A DNA stretch of 64,000 bases from Paenibacillus sp. GM2 (GTDB lineage Bacteria > Bacillota > Bacilli > Paenibacillales > Paenibacillaceae), in NCBI RefSeq assembly GCF_900069005.2, contig NZ_LN831279.1, positions 548,870 through 612,869 of the forward strand, in the 5' to 3' direction. The notes under the pieces are model-generated. The model ran no database searches, was not told the origin of the DNA, and saw only the letters and a program-made list of their open reading frames with translations. Positions within the stretch are counted from its first letter, which is position 1. Each line of letters opens with the position of its first letter. The position numbers and the translations under genes were made by a program. This document shows positions 1-8,961 of this stretch, piece after piece.

Positions 1-1077
1 GAGTCCGTCAAAGCATTTCAATCAACCCAGCTTGTAATGAACAAGTATGAAAATGTGCTCCAGCATATGGATAGCGGAATTATGCTGTTCGATAGTGAGG
101 GAGTGCTGACTTTTATTAATGTGCAGATGGCTAAGCTCCTTGAAACCCCGCGTCATGCATTGATCGGATGTAATTTGTTGCAAATATTGCTTCACCCGCA
201 TCTGAACCGATTTAAGAAGAGGAAGATTTTGCGTATTTATCGCGAGACTATTTTTTATCGCAAAAGGAATCATGAGGTCATTGATGAATATGGCCGTCAC
301 TGGTTGATCACGGTAAAGTATGGGGACCAGATGGATGGAGATTTCCTGCTCAGTGTAAAGGATGTTTCTGAATTCAGGCAGATTGAGCAAACGGCATATC
401 AAAATGATAAGCTGGCCATGCTTGGGAAAATATCAGCCGCCATTGCTCACGAGATTCGCAATCCGCTGACGACGATCCGCGGCTTCATTCAGTTGCTGCG
501 CCCTCACCTGGTCCAATTGGGCAAGGATGAATATGCAAGGATTATTCTGGCCGAAATTGATCGCGCCAATGATATTATTTTTGAATTTCTCAACTCTTCC
601 AAGCCCACCGCTCCGCAAATGGTTGTGGTTAGCGTCTATTCCTTGTTGAAGGAAGTTGTGCTCCTGACGGAAAGCGAGGGGCATATGAAAGGCTGCGAAA
701 TCAACCTGCTCCTGTCCGAGGAGGCAAACCTGAATGTGTCCATTGACGTGAAGCAGATTAAGCAGGTTCTATTAAATATTATTAAGAATGCGCTGGATGC
801 GATTGAAGAAGTCAAATGCGATCACTCCGGAGTTATTAATATCACAGCAAAACCCGAAGGGAAATATGTGAATATATCTATTCAGGATAACGGGAATGGC
901 ATCGATAAGACGCTGTTAGCCCACCTCTTTGATCCTTTTTTCACGACGAAGGAGAAGGGGACTGGACTTGGCTTATCGGTTAGCTACCGGATCGTAAGAA
1001 ATCACAAGGGAACGATTTCCGTCGATAGTATCAAAGGAGCGGGGACGATCTTTGAGATCTGGCTCCCCATAGTATAG
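1..1077 (+). CDS. PAS-domain sensor histidine kinase, 5' end missing
   Basis: The frame is open from base 1, so the gene begins upstream and the Met at base 37 need not be the start. Counting from that Met, a PAS-like domain fills roughly residues 5-115. It is followed by a phosphoacceptor helix with AHEIRNP (His 138), an N box (NIIKNALDAI) and ATP-lid glycine motifs (DNGNGI, GTGLGLSVS). No membrane segment is visible in the part present. A PAS plus NtrB-like kinase core without an adjacent response regulator is typical of the orphan kinases that feed the Spo0F/Spo0A phosphorelay in Bacillales. That role is inferred from architecture only; the missing N-terminus could hold further sensor domains. 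Confidence 0.85.
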   Translation, partial: ESVKAFQSTQLVMNKYENVLQHMDSGIMLFDSEGVLTFINVQMAKLLETPRHALIGCNLLQILLHPHLNRFKKRKILRIYRETIFYRKRNHEVIDEYGRHWLITVKYGDQMDGDFLLSVKDVSEFRQIEQTAYQNDKLAMLGKISAAIAHEIRNPLTTIRGFIQLLRPHLVQLGKDEYARIILAEIDRANDIIFEFLNSSKPTAPQMVVVSVYSLLKEVVLLTESEGHMKGCEINLLLSEEANLNVSIDVKQIKQVLLNIIKNALDAIEEVKCDHSGVINITAKPEGKYVNISIQDNGNGIDKTLLAHLFDPFFTTKEKGTGLGLSVSYRIVRNHKGTISVDSIKGAGTIFEIWLPIV

Positions 1078-1182
1078 ATTTTGCATAAAGAGAAAAAAGG
1101 CAGTTCATCGTTACAACGATATGCTCCCCTTTAAGTAGACAGGTTTAATAAATAAACCGCTATTTGAAGGGGAGTTTTCCAT

Positions 1183-1863
1183 TTGGTGAAAATGAATGAG
1201 TATATTGCGGCGGAAAAATTGGCGATATTAGGGGAACTACAAACCGGTAAAGGTACCCGGGTGGAGATCGCCCGGAAGTATAACATCAACGTAAGTACAC
1301 TGGTGAAATGGCGACAACGTTATGAAATGTACGGGATTGAAGGATTAGAAATACGGGTTCGAAATCGCAAGTATTCCCCAGAATTAAAGCTTCAGGCGGT
1401 TCAGGACTATTTGTCAGGAAAGTATTCGCAGAATGAAATTATCAATAAATATAAAATAGCAAGCCGCACTCAACTCCAGAAGTGGATCGGCAGGTATAAT
1501 AGTCATAGCAGCTTCAAATCGGATAACAAAGGAGCAAGGGTTATGACAAAAGGTCGGTCTACCACATGGCAGGAACGAATGGACATTGTGCACCACTGTA
1601 TTGCACATGAGCGCGACTACGGGAGGACAGCAGCGCAGTTTAAGGTTTCCTACAACCAGGTGTACCAGTGGGTCAAGAAGTATGAGGATGGCGGAGAAGG
1701 CGCGCTTCAGGACAGACGTGGACGGAAGAAAGCGCCTGAGGAACTGACGGAGAGCGAACGCCACAAGCTCGAACTCAAGAAGCTGGAGTACGAAAATGAG
1801 CGGCTTAGAGCAGAGGTCGCGTTTCTAAAAAAGCTGAAGGAACTCAGAGGGAGGCGAGGCTAA
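1183..1863 (+). CDS. IS3-family transposase OrfA (DNA-binding part)
   Basis: This 226-residue protein is rich in helix-turn-helix units: one near residues 20-45 (IARKYNINVSTLVKWRQRY) and further ones in the middle and around 140-165 (FKVSYNQVYQWVKKY). It ends in a charged leucine-rich helix (residues 190-220) of the kind OrfA proteins use to multimerise. The TTG start at 1183 lies nine bases after GGGGAG; GTG 1186 and ATG 1192 are alternatives. It supplies end recognition alone and, after frameshifting, as the N-terminal half of OrfAB. Confidence 0.88.
   Translation: MVKMNEYIAAEKLAILGELQTGKGTRVEIARKYNINVSTLVKWRQRYEMYGIEGLEIRVRNRKYSPELKLQAVQDYLSGKYSQNEIINKYKIASRTQLQKWIGRYNSHSSFKSDNKGARVMTKGRSTTWQERMDIVHHCIAHERDYGRTAAQFKVSYNQVYQWVKKYEDGGEGALQDRRGRKKAPEELTESERHKLELKKLEYENERLRAEVAFLKKLKELRGRRG
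1827..1833 (+). other. Programmed -1 frameshift site A AAA AAG
   Basis: In the orfA frame the codons read CTA AAA AAG, giving the classic A_AAA_AAG heptamer of IS3 elements. It lies about 30 bases before the orfA stop (1861-1863). The -1 frame is open from here through 2741, so slippage yields an OrfAB fusion transposase. Confidence 0.85.
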
Positions 1864-2741
1864 GCCGTCACCGGCAAACCCACGTATATGAGGCCATAAA
1901 GTCCGTACATGGTGAACAGCAGTTTAGCGTAAAGCTCCTGTGCAGGGTTGCCGGGATCGAGCGGTCCAGCTACTACAAATGGGTAAACCACAAGCCCAGC
2001 CCTCAGGAGCGTGAAAATGAGCTGCTGACTCAGAAGATACTCGCCCTCCATTCACAATTAAGAGGTATTTACGGCTACCGTAGACACACGACTCAGCTCA
2101 GTCGAGATACGGGCAAGCCTATTAACCGCAAACGGATCCTAAGGCTTATGAGACTCTCAGGGATCCAGTCTGTCATTCGCAGGAAGAAGAAGCCCTACAA
2201 GCGCTCCACTCCACAACACATCGCCGAAAACCTGCTAAATCGTAAGTTCCAAGCTGACGCACCGAATGAAAAGTGGCTGACGGATGTAACGGAATTCAAG
2301 TATGGTAACGGCCAAAAGGCTTATCTCAGCGCCATCCTGGATCTCCATGGCAACACAATTGTTTCCTACGTGCTAGGCCATTCAAATAATAACCAACTTG
2401 TATTTATGACACTGGACAAAGCACTAGAGGCAGCGCCGGGTGCTAAACCCATGCTCCACAGCGACCGGGGATTCCAATACACCTCAAGAGCCTTTAAGTA
2501 CAAACTGGACAAAGCAAACATGACCCAAAGTATGTCGCGTGTCGGGCGGTGTATCGATAACGGACCGATGGAAGCCTTTTGGGGAACCTTGAAATATGAG
2601 ATGTATTATCTGAATACATACCGCACGTTTGAAGAACTCAAGAAGGACATTGAAGCCTACATCCACTTTTACAATAACCGGCGTTTACAGGCAAAATTAA
2701 ACGGCCTTAGTCCCATGGAATTCAGGACGAAGGCCGCCTAA
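1830..2741 (+). CDS. IS3-family transposase OrfB (catalytic part, made by -1 frameshift)
   Basis: The frame opens at the slippery site and runs uninterrupted to 2741. The first internal ATG (2148) is too late, because the HTH_21-type region (IYGYRRHTTQL, INRKRILRLMR) precedes it. The rve/DDE integrase core shows all three acidic residues: TDVTEF, LHSDRGFQY and GPMEAFWGTLKYE. The C-terminal YNNRRLQAKLNGLSPMEF motif is the typical OrfB ending. No stop or truncation is seen, so the catalytic protein should be functional when fused to OrfA. Confidence 0.88.
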   Translation, partial: KAEGTQREARLSRHRQTHVYEAIKSVHGEQQFSVKLLCRVAGIERSSYYKWVNHKPSPQERENELLTQKILALHSQLRGIYGYRRHTTQLSRDTGKPINRKRILRLMRLSGIQSVIRRKKKPYKRSTPQHIAENLLNRKFQADAPNEKWLTDVTEFKYGNGQKAYLSAILDLHGNTIVSYVLGHSNNNQLVFMTLDKALEAAPGAKPMLHSDRGFQYTSRAFKYKLDKANMTQSMSRVGRCIDNGPMEAFWGTLKYEMYYLNTYRTFEELKKDIEAYIHFYNNRRLQAKLNGLSPMEFRTKAA

Positions 2742-2826
2742 TATCTTTACTTATTTGTGCTGTCTACTTGACGGGGTGCAGTTCACAACGGTGAGCTGCC
2801 TTTTTTACATTTCAAGCTATGACTCA

Positions 2827-3012
2827 TTAAGATTGGGATTCACAACGGGAAGAAGATGATGTCTGATTGGCATCCCCACAGGCCGCGCAGGAATTACGCT
2901 GTGAGCAGCCGGCGCATTCGCCTTGTTTGCTCTTTTTGAAGCCACGATACAGAGCAAACAGAGCAAATCCGAAAACCACACCAATGATCAGGATATCCGC
3001 CATCACTATCAC
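2827..3012 (-). CDS. FeoB-associated Cys-rich membrane protein
   Basis: This small protein (61 residues) has one N-terminal membrane helix (ILIIGVVFGFALFALY), a basic stop-transfer (RGFKKSKQ) and a soluble tail with CAGCSQRNSCAAC-type cysteines. That is the pattern of the small proteins found downstream of feoB in many Firmicutes. It lies 27 bp after feoB as the third gene of the iron-uptake operon. The GTG at 3012 follows AAGGA by seven bases; an in-frame ATG at 3003 is an alternative start. The cysteines may bind iron or protect it during handover from FeoB; this is inference. Confidence 0.85.
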   Translation of the reverse strand: MIVMADILIIGVVFGFALFALYRGFKKSKQGECAGCSQRNSCAACGDANQTSSSSRCESQS

Positions 3013-3039
3013 TTACCTTTCCTTGAACTTATATAGTTC

Positions 3040-5058
3040 TTATACATACCCTAGCAATCTTCCGCCCTTATAAATGATAAACGACATGATATAGGCAAGC
3101 GTTAAAGAATAGAAAACAGCGAACGCTGTCCATCTCCAGGAGGCTGTCTCCTTGCGAAGAACGCCTACCGTAGCGAGACAAGGTGTATATAATAGTATAA
3201 ATACCATGAAGCTGATAGCTTGCAGCGGTGTGAAGGCCAGCGCAATTTGCCCTTGCAGTCCGGCCATGTCCGGCACATGATAGATAATATTCATCGTTGA
3301 TACGACGACCTCTTTGGCCATGAAGCCTGTAATAAGGGCTGCTCCGGATTGCCAGGTGCCAAAGCCAAGCGGATGAAGAAGGCTGGCGAACAGCCCGCCG
3401 ATATGAGCGAGGAAGCTGTCATCCATCGTATCGGCTACTCCTCCTGGTCCCACATAGGATAGCAGCCAGATCAATACAGACCCGCCAAGAATGAACGTCC
3501 CCGCTTTGCGTAAGAAGCCTTTGCCCTTCTCCCAAGTGCTGCGGAACAGGGTGGTGGATTGCGGCATACGGTATGGCGGCAATTCAACCATGAAGAAGGA
3601 CTTCGAATCTTTGAACATGAACAGCGAGAACAGCTTGGCTAATACTAACGCCAGTACGATCCCCAGCAGATATAAAGAGAAGACAACAAGCGCCTGGGCC
3701 CGTGCAAAAAATATACCTGCGAACAAGGCGTAGACGGGCAGACGGGCTGAGCAGGACATCAGCGGAACGAGCAGCATGGTCAGCATCCGTTCCTTCGGTT
3801 GTTCAATACTGCGCGAGGCCATAATGCCTGGAACATTGCAGCCAAAGCCGATGATGAATGGGATCAGTGCCTTGCCATTAAGCCCTGCAAGCTCCATGAT
3901 TTTGTCCATCATGACGGTAATCCGTGCCATATAGCCTGAATCCTCAATGAAGGAAATAATCAGGAACATAATGAAAATCTGCGGAATAAATACAAGCACA
4001 CCACCTACACCGCCGATAATCCCGTCGATTAAGAGCGCACGCGTAAATTCTGAAGCTCCCACCGCTACAAGTCCGTTCTGGATCCATGTGCTGAGCGGAC
4101 CAGAGAAGAAGGACTCCAATAGATCGGACAACGGATTACCAAGCCAGTCAAAGGTCAGCTTAAAGGTAAACATCATGAAGACGAGAAATATAGGTATTCC
4201 CCAAAAGGGATGAGTCACGACGGCATCGATTTTCTCCGTGAATGTGTCAGGCTTGCGATGACTCGTGTCGACAGTTTTTGCACAGATTTCTTGAATATGC
4301 TTCGTTCTTACTGAGCGGATATACTCCTGTAAAGTGGATGGGGTTCCTGCGGTGTGCAGCCGCTGTTCAGCCAAATCGCAAATGGATTGCACCTTGGCCT
4401 TCTGCTCATCACTAAGCTTCAGTGAACGAATAACAGCTTCATTGCGCTCCAACAGCTGAAGAGCGATGAAGCGATCGGACGGGATATGATCAGGGATAAC
4501 AGAATTTAATTCCCGGGAAATGTTACTGATGGCCGCTTCGACAACATTTCCGTAATCGATGCGAAAATTCGGTGCTTTCACTGAAGAGCTGCTGAGTAGG
4601 CCAAGCAGTTCTTCAGTGCCTTTTCCCGTACGGGCCACAAGGGGCATGACAGGAACGCCGATTCGAGCTGCCAAGGCTTCCAGATTAATGCGGATACCGT
4701 TCGATTTAGCAACATCGATCATATTGAGTCCAATTACGATCGGCTTCCCGTATTCTAAAAGCTGAAAGGTTAAATAAAGATTTCGCTCAAGTTGAGATGC
4801 ATCAACGATATTAACTAAAAGACTGGGGGAATCCGACACCAAATATTCAGCGGCGACCCCTTCATCCCTTGATAAGGGGTGCAAGGTATAAATGCCGGGG
4901 AGGTCGGTTAATTCTCCACTTTTATTCTTAAGATGTCCAACCTTCTTCTCAACAGTTACTCCCGACCAGTTGCCTACATATTCATATGAGCTGGTGAGCG
5001 TATTAAATAGCGAGGTTTTACCTGTATTCGGATTACCGATAAGAGCCGCATTGTTCAT
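3040..5058 (-). CDS. feoB: Ferrous iron transporter FeoB
   Basis: This 672-residue polytopic membrane protein imports Fe(II). The N-terminal G domain shows G1 GNPNTGKTS (residues 8-16), G3 DLPG (52-55) and G4 NMID (112-115). A helical linker and a long hydrophobic part follow, with paired Gate regions and cytosolic loops. The frame extends upstream to 5151, but ATG 5058 is chosen. It overlaps the feoA stop as ATGA, follows AAGGTGG, and starts directly before the G1 loop as in other FeoB proteins. Confidence 0.95.
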   Translation of the reverse strand: MNNAALIGNPNTGKTSLFNTLTSSYEYVGNWSGVTVEKKVGHLKNKSGELTDLPGIYTLHPLSRDEGVAAEYLVSDSPSLLVNIVDASQLERNLYLTFQLLEYGKPIVIGLNMIDVAKSNGIRINLEALAARIGVPVMPLVARTGKGTEELLGLLSSSSVKAPNFRIDYGNVVEAAISNISRELNSVIPDHIPSDRFIALQLLERNEAVIRSLKLSDEQKAKVQSICDLAEQRLHTAGTPSTLQEYIRSVRTKHIQEICAKTVDTSHRKPDTFTEKIDAVVTHPFWGIPIFLVFMMFTFKLTFDWLGNPLSDLLESFFSGPLSTWIQNGLVAVGASEFTRALLIDGIIGGVGGVLVFIPQIFIMFLIISFIEDSGYMARITVMMDKIMELAGLNGKALIPFIIGFGCNVPGIMASRSIEQPKERMLTMLLVPLMSCSARLPVYALFAGIFFARAQALVVFSLYLLGIVLALVLAKLFSLFMFKDSKSFFMVELPPYRMPQSTTLFRSTWEKGKGFLRKAGTFILGGSVLIWLLSYVGPGGVADTMDDSFLAHIGGLFASLLHPLGFGTWQSGAALITGFMAKEVVVSTMNIIYHVPDMAGLQGQIALAFTPLQAISFMVFILLYTPCLATVGVLRKETASWRWTAFAVFYSLTLAYIMSFIIYKGGRLLGYV

Positions 5059-5297
5059 GAGACCGCCACCTTGATTTCCGCCGCTTCTTTCTGGCGGATT
5101 CCAAATAGCTGACCGCTGCATTCCAGCATTAATGGTCCTCCGCATGGGCAATATCGCTTGATCGTAATATTGGAGCCAACGGAGATGCCAAGATCAGCAA
5201 GACGACGCTTCAGTGCAGGATCGATGGATCCAAAGTGACGTATTTCCGCGGAGATTCCCGGTCTCAGACCGAGTAGACAGTTATGGCAGTCAGACAT
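5055..5297 (-). CDS. feoA: FeoA, ferrous iron transport accessory protein
   Basis: This small cytosolic SH3-like beta-barrel protein (80 residues) belongs to the FeoA family. It has the family features RLADLGIxxG in the middle and a LFGIRQKEAAEI-like end close to where FeoA proteins terminate. It is first in the feoA-feoB-Cys-rich operon and overlaps feoB by four bases (ATGA). An AAGGGG ribosome site precedes ATG 5297. FeoA is thought to support FeoB activity or assembly. Confidence 0.93.
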   Translation of the reverse strand: MSDCHNCLLGLRPGISAEIRHFGSIDPALKRRLADLGISVGSNITIKRYCPCGGPLMLECSGQLFGIRQKEAAEIKVAVS

Positions 5298-5438
5298 GGT
5301 AGATCGCCCCTTATTATAATGAAAGAATTAGAAGTGGGTCATTGATTTGCTTCCATAATAAAGCATTCATCATAAGCTTCTCTATGAAAGTACAATAATA
5401 ATTAATATTAAATGGTAGTATTTCTTAGCTGATAATCT

Positions 5439-5457
5439 GATATTGATAATCACTCTC
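5439..5457. promoter_or_regulatory. Fur box upstream of feoA
   Basis: The 19-mer GATATTGATAATCACTCTC agrees with the classic Fur box GATAATGATAATCATTATC at 16 of 19 positions. It lies 142 bp upstream of feoA in the gap shared with the divergent aldolase gene. Iron-dependent repression of feo is the expected outcome. Confidence 0.7.
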
Positions 5458-5532
5458 AGTAGTCCCCAATAAATATAGCAAAGCGAAAAATAAACAACTG
5501 TGATGTGAATCACAGCGTTTTGTATCTTTCCC

Positions 5533-5562
5533 TTTACATTTTCAATTACCTTCAAGTAAGAT
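5533..5562 (+). promoter_or_regulatory. Candidate sigma-A promoter of the aldolase gene
   Basis: TTTACA (5533-5538), an 18-bp spacer and TAAGAT (5557-5562) end 35 bp before the chosen start. The match is moderate. Confidence 0.4.
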
Positions 5563-5597
5563 GGATAATAAAATAGATGAGTGAAAGGGATAGGAAG

Positions 5598-6557
5598 ATG
5601 AAAGCGAACCAATGCAAGATTGTCGATTGTACTATCCGGGATGGCGGGTTAGTCAATAACTGGGATTTTAGTGTGGATTTTGTGCAAAAATTGTATGCCG
5701 GTCTGAATGAAGCAGGCGTGGATTATATGGAAATTGGATATAAAAACTCTCCGAAGCTGCTTAAGGGAGCAGATGAGGCAGGTCCTTGGCGCTTCCTGGA
5801 CGACGATTTCCTGCGCAAAGTGATTCCGCAGAAAGGAACCACCAAACTTTCCGCCCTGGTGGATATCGGTCGGGTAGATGAGAATGATGTCTTGCCTCGC
5901 AGCGAGAGTATGCTTGATCTGATTCGAGTAGCCTGCTACATCAAGGATGTGGATAAAGCTCTGGAGCTTGTTCAATTGTTCCATGACCGCGGTTATGAGA
6001 CGACGCTGAATATTATGGCTTTGTCGAATGTGATGGAGAATGAACTGCTTGAAGCATTCGAGATGATCAAGGAGAGCGTAGTGGACGTTGTATATGTCGT
6101 CGATTCTTATGGTAGTCTGGATTATAAAGATATGGAGTACCTGGTAGACAAGTTCAAGACCCATTTGCCTAATAAACGCTTGGGCGTTCATACCCATAAC
6201 AATATGCAGTTGGCATTCTCGAATACGTTAGTTGCAGCGGACAATGGGGTGGAATTTCTTGACGCTTCTGTGTACGGGATGGGGCGCGCTGCAGGCAACT
6301 GTCCTACAGAACTGCTCGTCACACATTTGAAAAACACGAAATATAATCTTCGTCCCCTGCTTGTTGTGCTTGAGGAGCTGATGGTGCCGCTTCGCGAGAA
6401 GGAGGAATGGGGTTATCTGATCCCCTACATGATCACCGGAACATTGGACGAGCATCCACGTTCAGCTATGGCGCTTCGTGTATCGGATGATAAAGATAAA
6501 GTTGTTGATTTCTATGATAAGCTCACGACGCCTGAAGTGAATTTCAAGAAGAAGTAA
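5598..6557 (+). CDS. DRE-TIM metallolyase (HMGL/aldolase-like) of unknown substrate
   Basis: The 319-residue protein has a TIM-barrel lyase/aldolase fold. The N-terminal DCTIRDGG carries the D-x-T-x-R-D signature, and HTHNN (near residue 200) supplies the HxH metal ligands shared by HMG-CoA lyase and 4-hydroxy-2-oxovalerate aldolase. It lacks the extra C-terminal domain of DmpG-type aldolases. ATG 5598 is preferred over ATG 5577 because AAAGGGA precedes it by eight bases. It is monocistronic, divergent from feoA, with its own terminator. No neighbouring pathway genes identify the substrate. Confidence 0.75.
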   Translation: MKANQCKIVDCTIRDGGLVNNWDFSVDFVQKLYAGLNEAGVDYMEIGYKNSPKLLKGADEAGPWRFLDDDFLRKVIPQKGTTKLSALVDIGRVDENDVLPRSESMLDLIRVACYIKDVDKALELVQLFHDRGYETTLNIMALSNVMENELLEAFEMIKESVVDVVYVVDSYGSLDYKDMEYLVDKFKTHLPNKRLGVHTHNNMQLAFSNTLVAADNGVEFLDASVYGMGRAAGNCPTELLVTHLKNTKYNLRPLLVVLEELMVPLREKEEWGYLIPYMITGTLDEHPRSAMALRVSDDKDKVVDFYDKLTTPEVNFKKK

Positions 6558-6570
6558 GATAGACTATGGG

Positions 6571-6606
6571 AAGCCCGGTTATTTTCGATAACCGGGCTTT
6601 TTTTAA
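6571..6606 (+). terminator. Rho-independent terminator of the aldolase gene
   Basis: Stem AAGCCCGGTTA / TAACCGGGCTT with loop TTTTCGA, then seven T. Confidence 0.9.
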
Positions 6607-6730
6607 TGTTCAGAAAGAAACGCGGTTTTTAGCGATTTTTGTCCTTGGGTCAGGGGAAAGGCAGGAAAATAGCGGATGATGTTGAATTGTACAACTAAAG
6701 AATATACCTCCGGGGGTTGAGAGCGCAAAG

Positions 6731-8839
6731 ATGGGCACAAGGACAGAGAGAAGAACAGCTTTAATCCAGGGAGGAATCGGGCTGGCAGGTATGCTGGCTT
6801 TCATAATAGCATCCGCTAGGCTGGACAGCTTGGGTATTTCTGCGGATAGCATGCGAGCGTTATTGATTCTTGCCGGATTGGTGATTGGAACAGTATCATT
6901 TGCGATTTTTGCTCAAGGTTGGATTTTGTTTGCGGACAAATTGTCAAGACAGCGTTTGTATACGGCGGTCCTCTTTTTCATAATCGGTTTATTGGATGTA
7001 TTACATATATCGGCATATAGCGGGCTTAAGCTGTTTGGAGTAGAGACCGGGCTTCATTTATCGGATACGCTGCTTGCGATTTCGCATATGCTTGGGGCTT
7101 TGGGAATTTTGTTTATTTTCAGTAAGGAAGATAGGCAGTTGTCGGGCAAACATAAATTTACGGCCTTTATCGGTGGAGCATTGGTCAGTGCCATCGGGAT
7201 TGGACTGCTATATACATATCAATGGAAGCACCCTGAATGGCTGGAGTACGACGGACGCAGCCTCGGCAATTCAGTCATTTGGATAGCGACGCTGCCGATA
7301 ATCTTATTGGCGATGGTATCGATGGTTCGCCGATCGTGCAAGGCGAGTTCCTCTGCGGCGATCACGATGGTTCGGGCGTTGATGTTTATGCTGCTGGGGC
7401 ATATTTTGCTTATGTTGGTAGACATGCAGGCTAGCTTACTTCATGCTGTCGGTGAATGGTATATGGTACTCTCTTATTATTTTGTAATGAAGGGAGTATA
7501 CCGCCTTACGATTGAAGAGCCGTTCCGCAGCCAACAGGCCATTGAAGCTATGATGAAGCATATGGTCGATCATGATGAATTGACCGGATTGCCTAATTTG
7601 CGGCGGATGAAGGAGGAGCTTGGACAAGCGGTGCGTTCCGGCGCTTCGTGTATCGGCATAGCGGTGATTAATATCGATCGCTTCAAGGCGATTAATGATT
7701 CTCTCGGCTATAGCGCTGGCGACAAAGTGCTGACGGAGGTAGGCGAACGACTGACAGAGGTGTGTCGGGACGCCGAGAAGGTCTACCGGATGGGTGAAGA
7801 TGAATTTGCTCTTGTTTTCGGCGAGGTGAGCGATGCGGAGGCGGCTGAACGTCGTGCGGTGTGCTTGCTTCATACAGTCAATCCATCGGTCATCCTCGAT
7901 GAGACAGAATACCACATCTCCCTTTCAATGGGGTTAGCCGTCTATCCTGTAGATGCAGCATCCGTTGAGCAGGTCATCCAATACGCTGATATGGCTGTTC
8001 ATCATGCCAAGGATCAAGGGCAGGAGTTCTCACGTTACGTCGATAAGTTAAGGCTGGTAACCCAGGCCCGAATCGAATTGGAAAATGATATGCGCAAGGC
8101 GCTGGATCAGGAGCAATTCTTCCTGGAGTTTCAGCCGCAATTCAGTCTGCAGACAAATCAGATGGTAGGCATGGAAGCGCTAGTGCGGTGGAGGCATCCG
8201 AAGCGAGGGATCATTCCCCCAGGGGAATTCATTCCGATCGCTGAGGATAGCGGATTGATCGTTCAGCTAGGTGAGTGGGTATTAAGAACGGCCTGTCAGT
8301 ACAATAAAAAGTGGCAATTAGCAGGTTATCCGCCGCTATGTATGTCTGTTAATCTCTCGATGCGCCAATTCCGTCAGTATAACCTGGCTGAAAGAATCGG
8401 AGCGATCCTGACGGAGGTAGGCATGGAGGCGAAGTATCTGGAGCTTGAGGTCACGGAGAGTATGACTTATGATATCGAGACGGCGCTAAGCCAGCTACAC
8501 AGCTTGAAGCAGCTTGGCATCCAAATTAGCATTGATGATTTTGGAACAGGCTATAGTTCGCTCTATTATTTGAAAAGCCTGCCGATTGACCGTTTGAAGA
8601 TCGACCGGGCTTTTGTGCAGGAGCTAATGCTGGATGGAAATGATGCCGCTATCGTATCTACAATCACGGCGATGGCGCACCACCTGCAGCTCAAAGTGAC
8701 GGCCGAAGGGGTAGAGAGCGAGGAGCAGCTTGAGTTTCTGAAGCAGCAGAATTGCCATGAGGGGCAGGGCTTTCTATTCAGTAAGCCGGTTGCTGCAGGC
8801 ATATTAGAGAATGAGTTCCTTAGTCGGCTTGCCGGCTAG
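6731..8839 (+). CDS. Membrane-anchored GGDEF-EAL c-di-GMP protein
   Basis: The 702-residue protein has about eight hydrophobic segments in residues 10-265, resembling MASE-type sensor regions. A GGDEF domain follows (from DHDELTGLPN to about 440), then an EAL domain (450-700). The GGDEF signature reads GEDEF (near 355-359) and the upstream inhibitory site is not a clean RxxD, so cyclase activity is doubtful. The EAL domain keeps MEALVRW, the ELEVTES glutamate, DDFGTGYSS, LKIDR and AEGVES, so c-di-GMP hydrolysis is the likely activity. The ribosome site is a GGGGG run and the gene stands alone. Confidence 0.88.
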   Translation: MGTRTERRTALIQGGIGLAGMLAFIIASARLDSLGISADSMRALLILAGLVIGTVSFAIFAQGWILFADKLSRQRLYTAVLFFIIGLLDVLHISAYSGLKLFGVETGLHLSDTLLAISHMLGALGILFIFSKEDRQLSGKHKFTAFIGGALVSAIGIGLLYTYQWKHPEWLEYDGRSLGNSVIWIATLPIILLAMVSMVRRSCKASSSAAITMVRALMFMLLGHILLMLVDMQASLLHAVGEWYMVLSYYFVMKGVYRLTIEEPFRSQQAIEAMMKHMVDHDELTGLPNLRRMKEELGQAVRSGASCIGIAVINIDRFKAINDSLGYSAGDKVLTEVGERLTEVCRDAEKVYRMGEDEFALVFGEVSDAEAAERRAVCLLHTVNPSVILDETEYHISLSMGLAVYPVDAASVEQVIQYADMAVHHAKDQGQEFSRYVDKLRLVTQARIELENDMRKALDQEQFFLEFQPQFSLQTNQMVGMEALVRWRHPKRGIIPPGEFIPIAEDSGLIVQLGEWVLRTACQYNKKWQLAGYPPLCMSVNLSMRQFRQYNLAERIGAILTEVGMEAKYLELEVTESMTYDIETALSQLHSLKQLGIQISIDDFGTGYSSLYYLKSLPIDRLKIDRAFVQELMLDGNDAAIVSTITAMAHHLQLKVTAEGVESEEQLEFLKQQNCHEGQGFLFSKPVAAGILENEFLSRLAG

Positions 8840-8928
8840 GGAGCTTTTTATATGAGGTGAGGCACCTATGCGGTATAAAGCGGAGTGCTATTTTACAGGA
8901 GCATATAAAATTGTGAGACAACAACAGA

Positions 8929-8953
8929 AAATCCCTTGCATCGCAAGGGATTT
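8929..8953 (-). terminator. Terminator of the tRNA pair
   Basis: The palindrome AAATCCCTTGC / GCAAGGGATTT lies directly downstream of tRNA-Gly on the minus strand, with a short T-rich tail. Confidence 0.75.
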
Positions 8954-8961
8954 ACATGAGA

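Larger units (their letters stand above)
1122..2780 (+). mobile_element. IS3-family insertion sequence (IS150-like), apparently complete
   Basis: Imperfect terminal inverted repeats of 21 bp lie at 1122-1142 and 2760-2780 (18 of 21 positions agree). They begin TG and end CA as usual for IS3. Inside are orfA and orfB in overlapping frames joined by a -1 slippery site, and the DDE residues are intact, so the element looks able to transpose. I find no clear 3-5 bp target duplication. A loose ACAACG direct repeat (1113-1118 and 2785-2790) sits a few bases outside each end. Confidence 0.9.
1093..2806. terminator. Bidirectional terminator hairpin split by the IS element
   Basis: The left arm is 1093-1112 and the right arm 2787-2806. 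The arms are complementary over 20 positions with two G-U pairs. The left arm starts with six A and the right arm ends with six T, so the uninterrupted hairpin would stop transcription of the kinase gene (plus) and of the feo operon (minus). The IS3 element 1122-2780 now lies in the loop. Confidence 0.8.
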
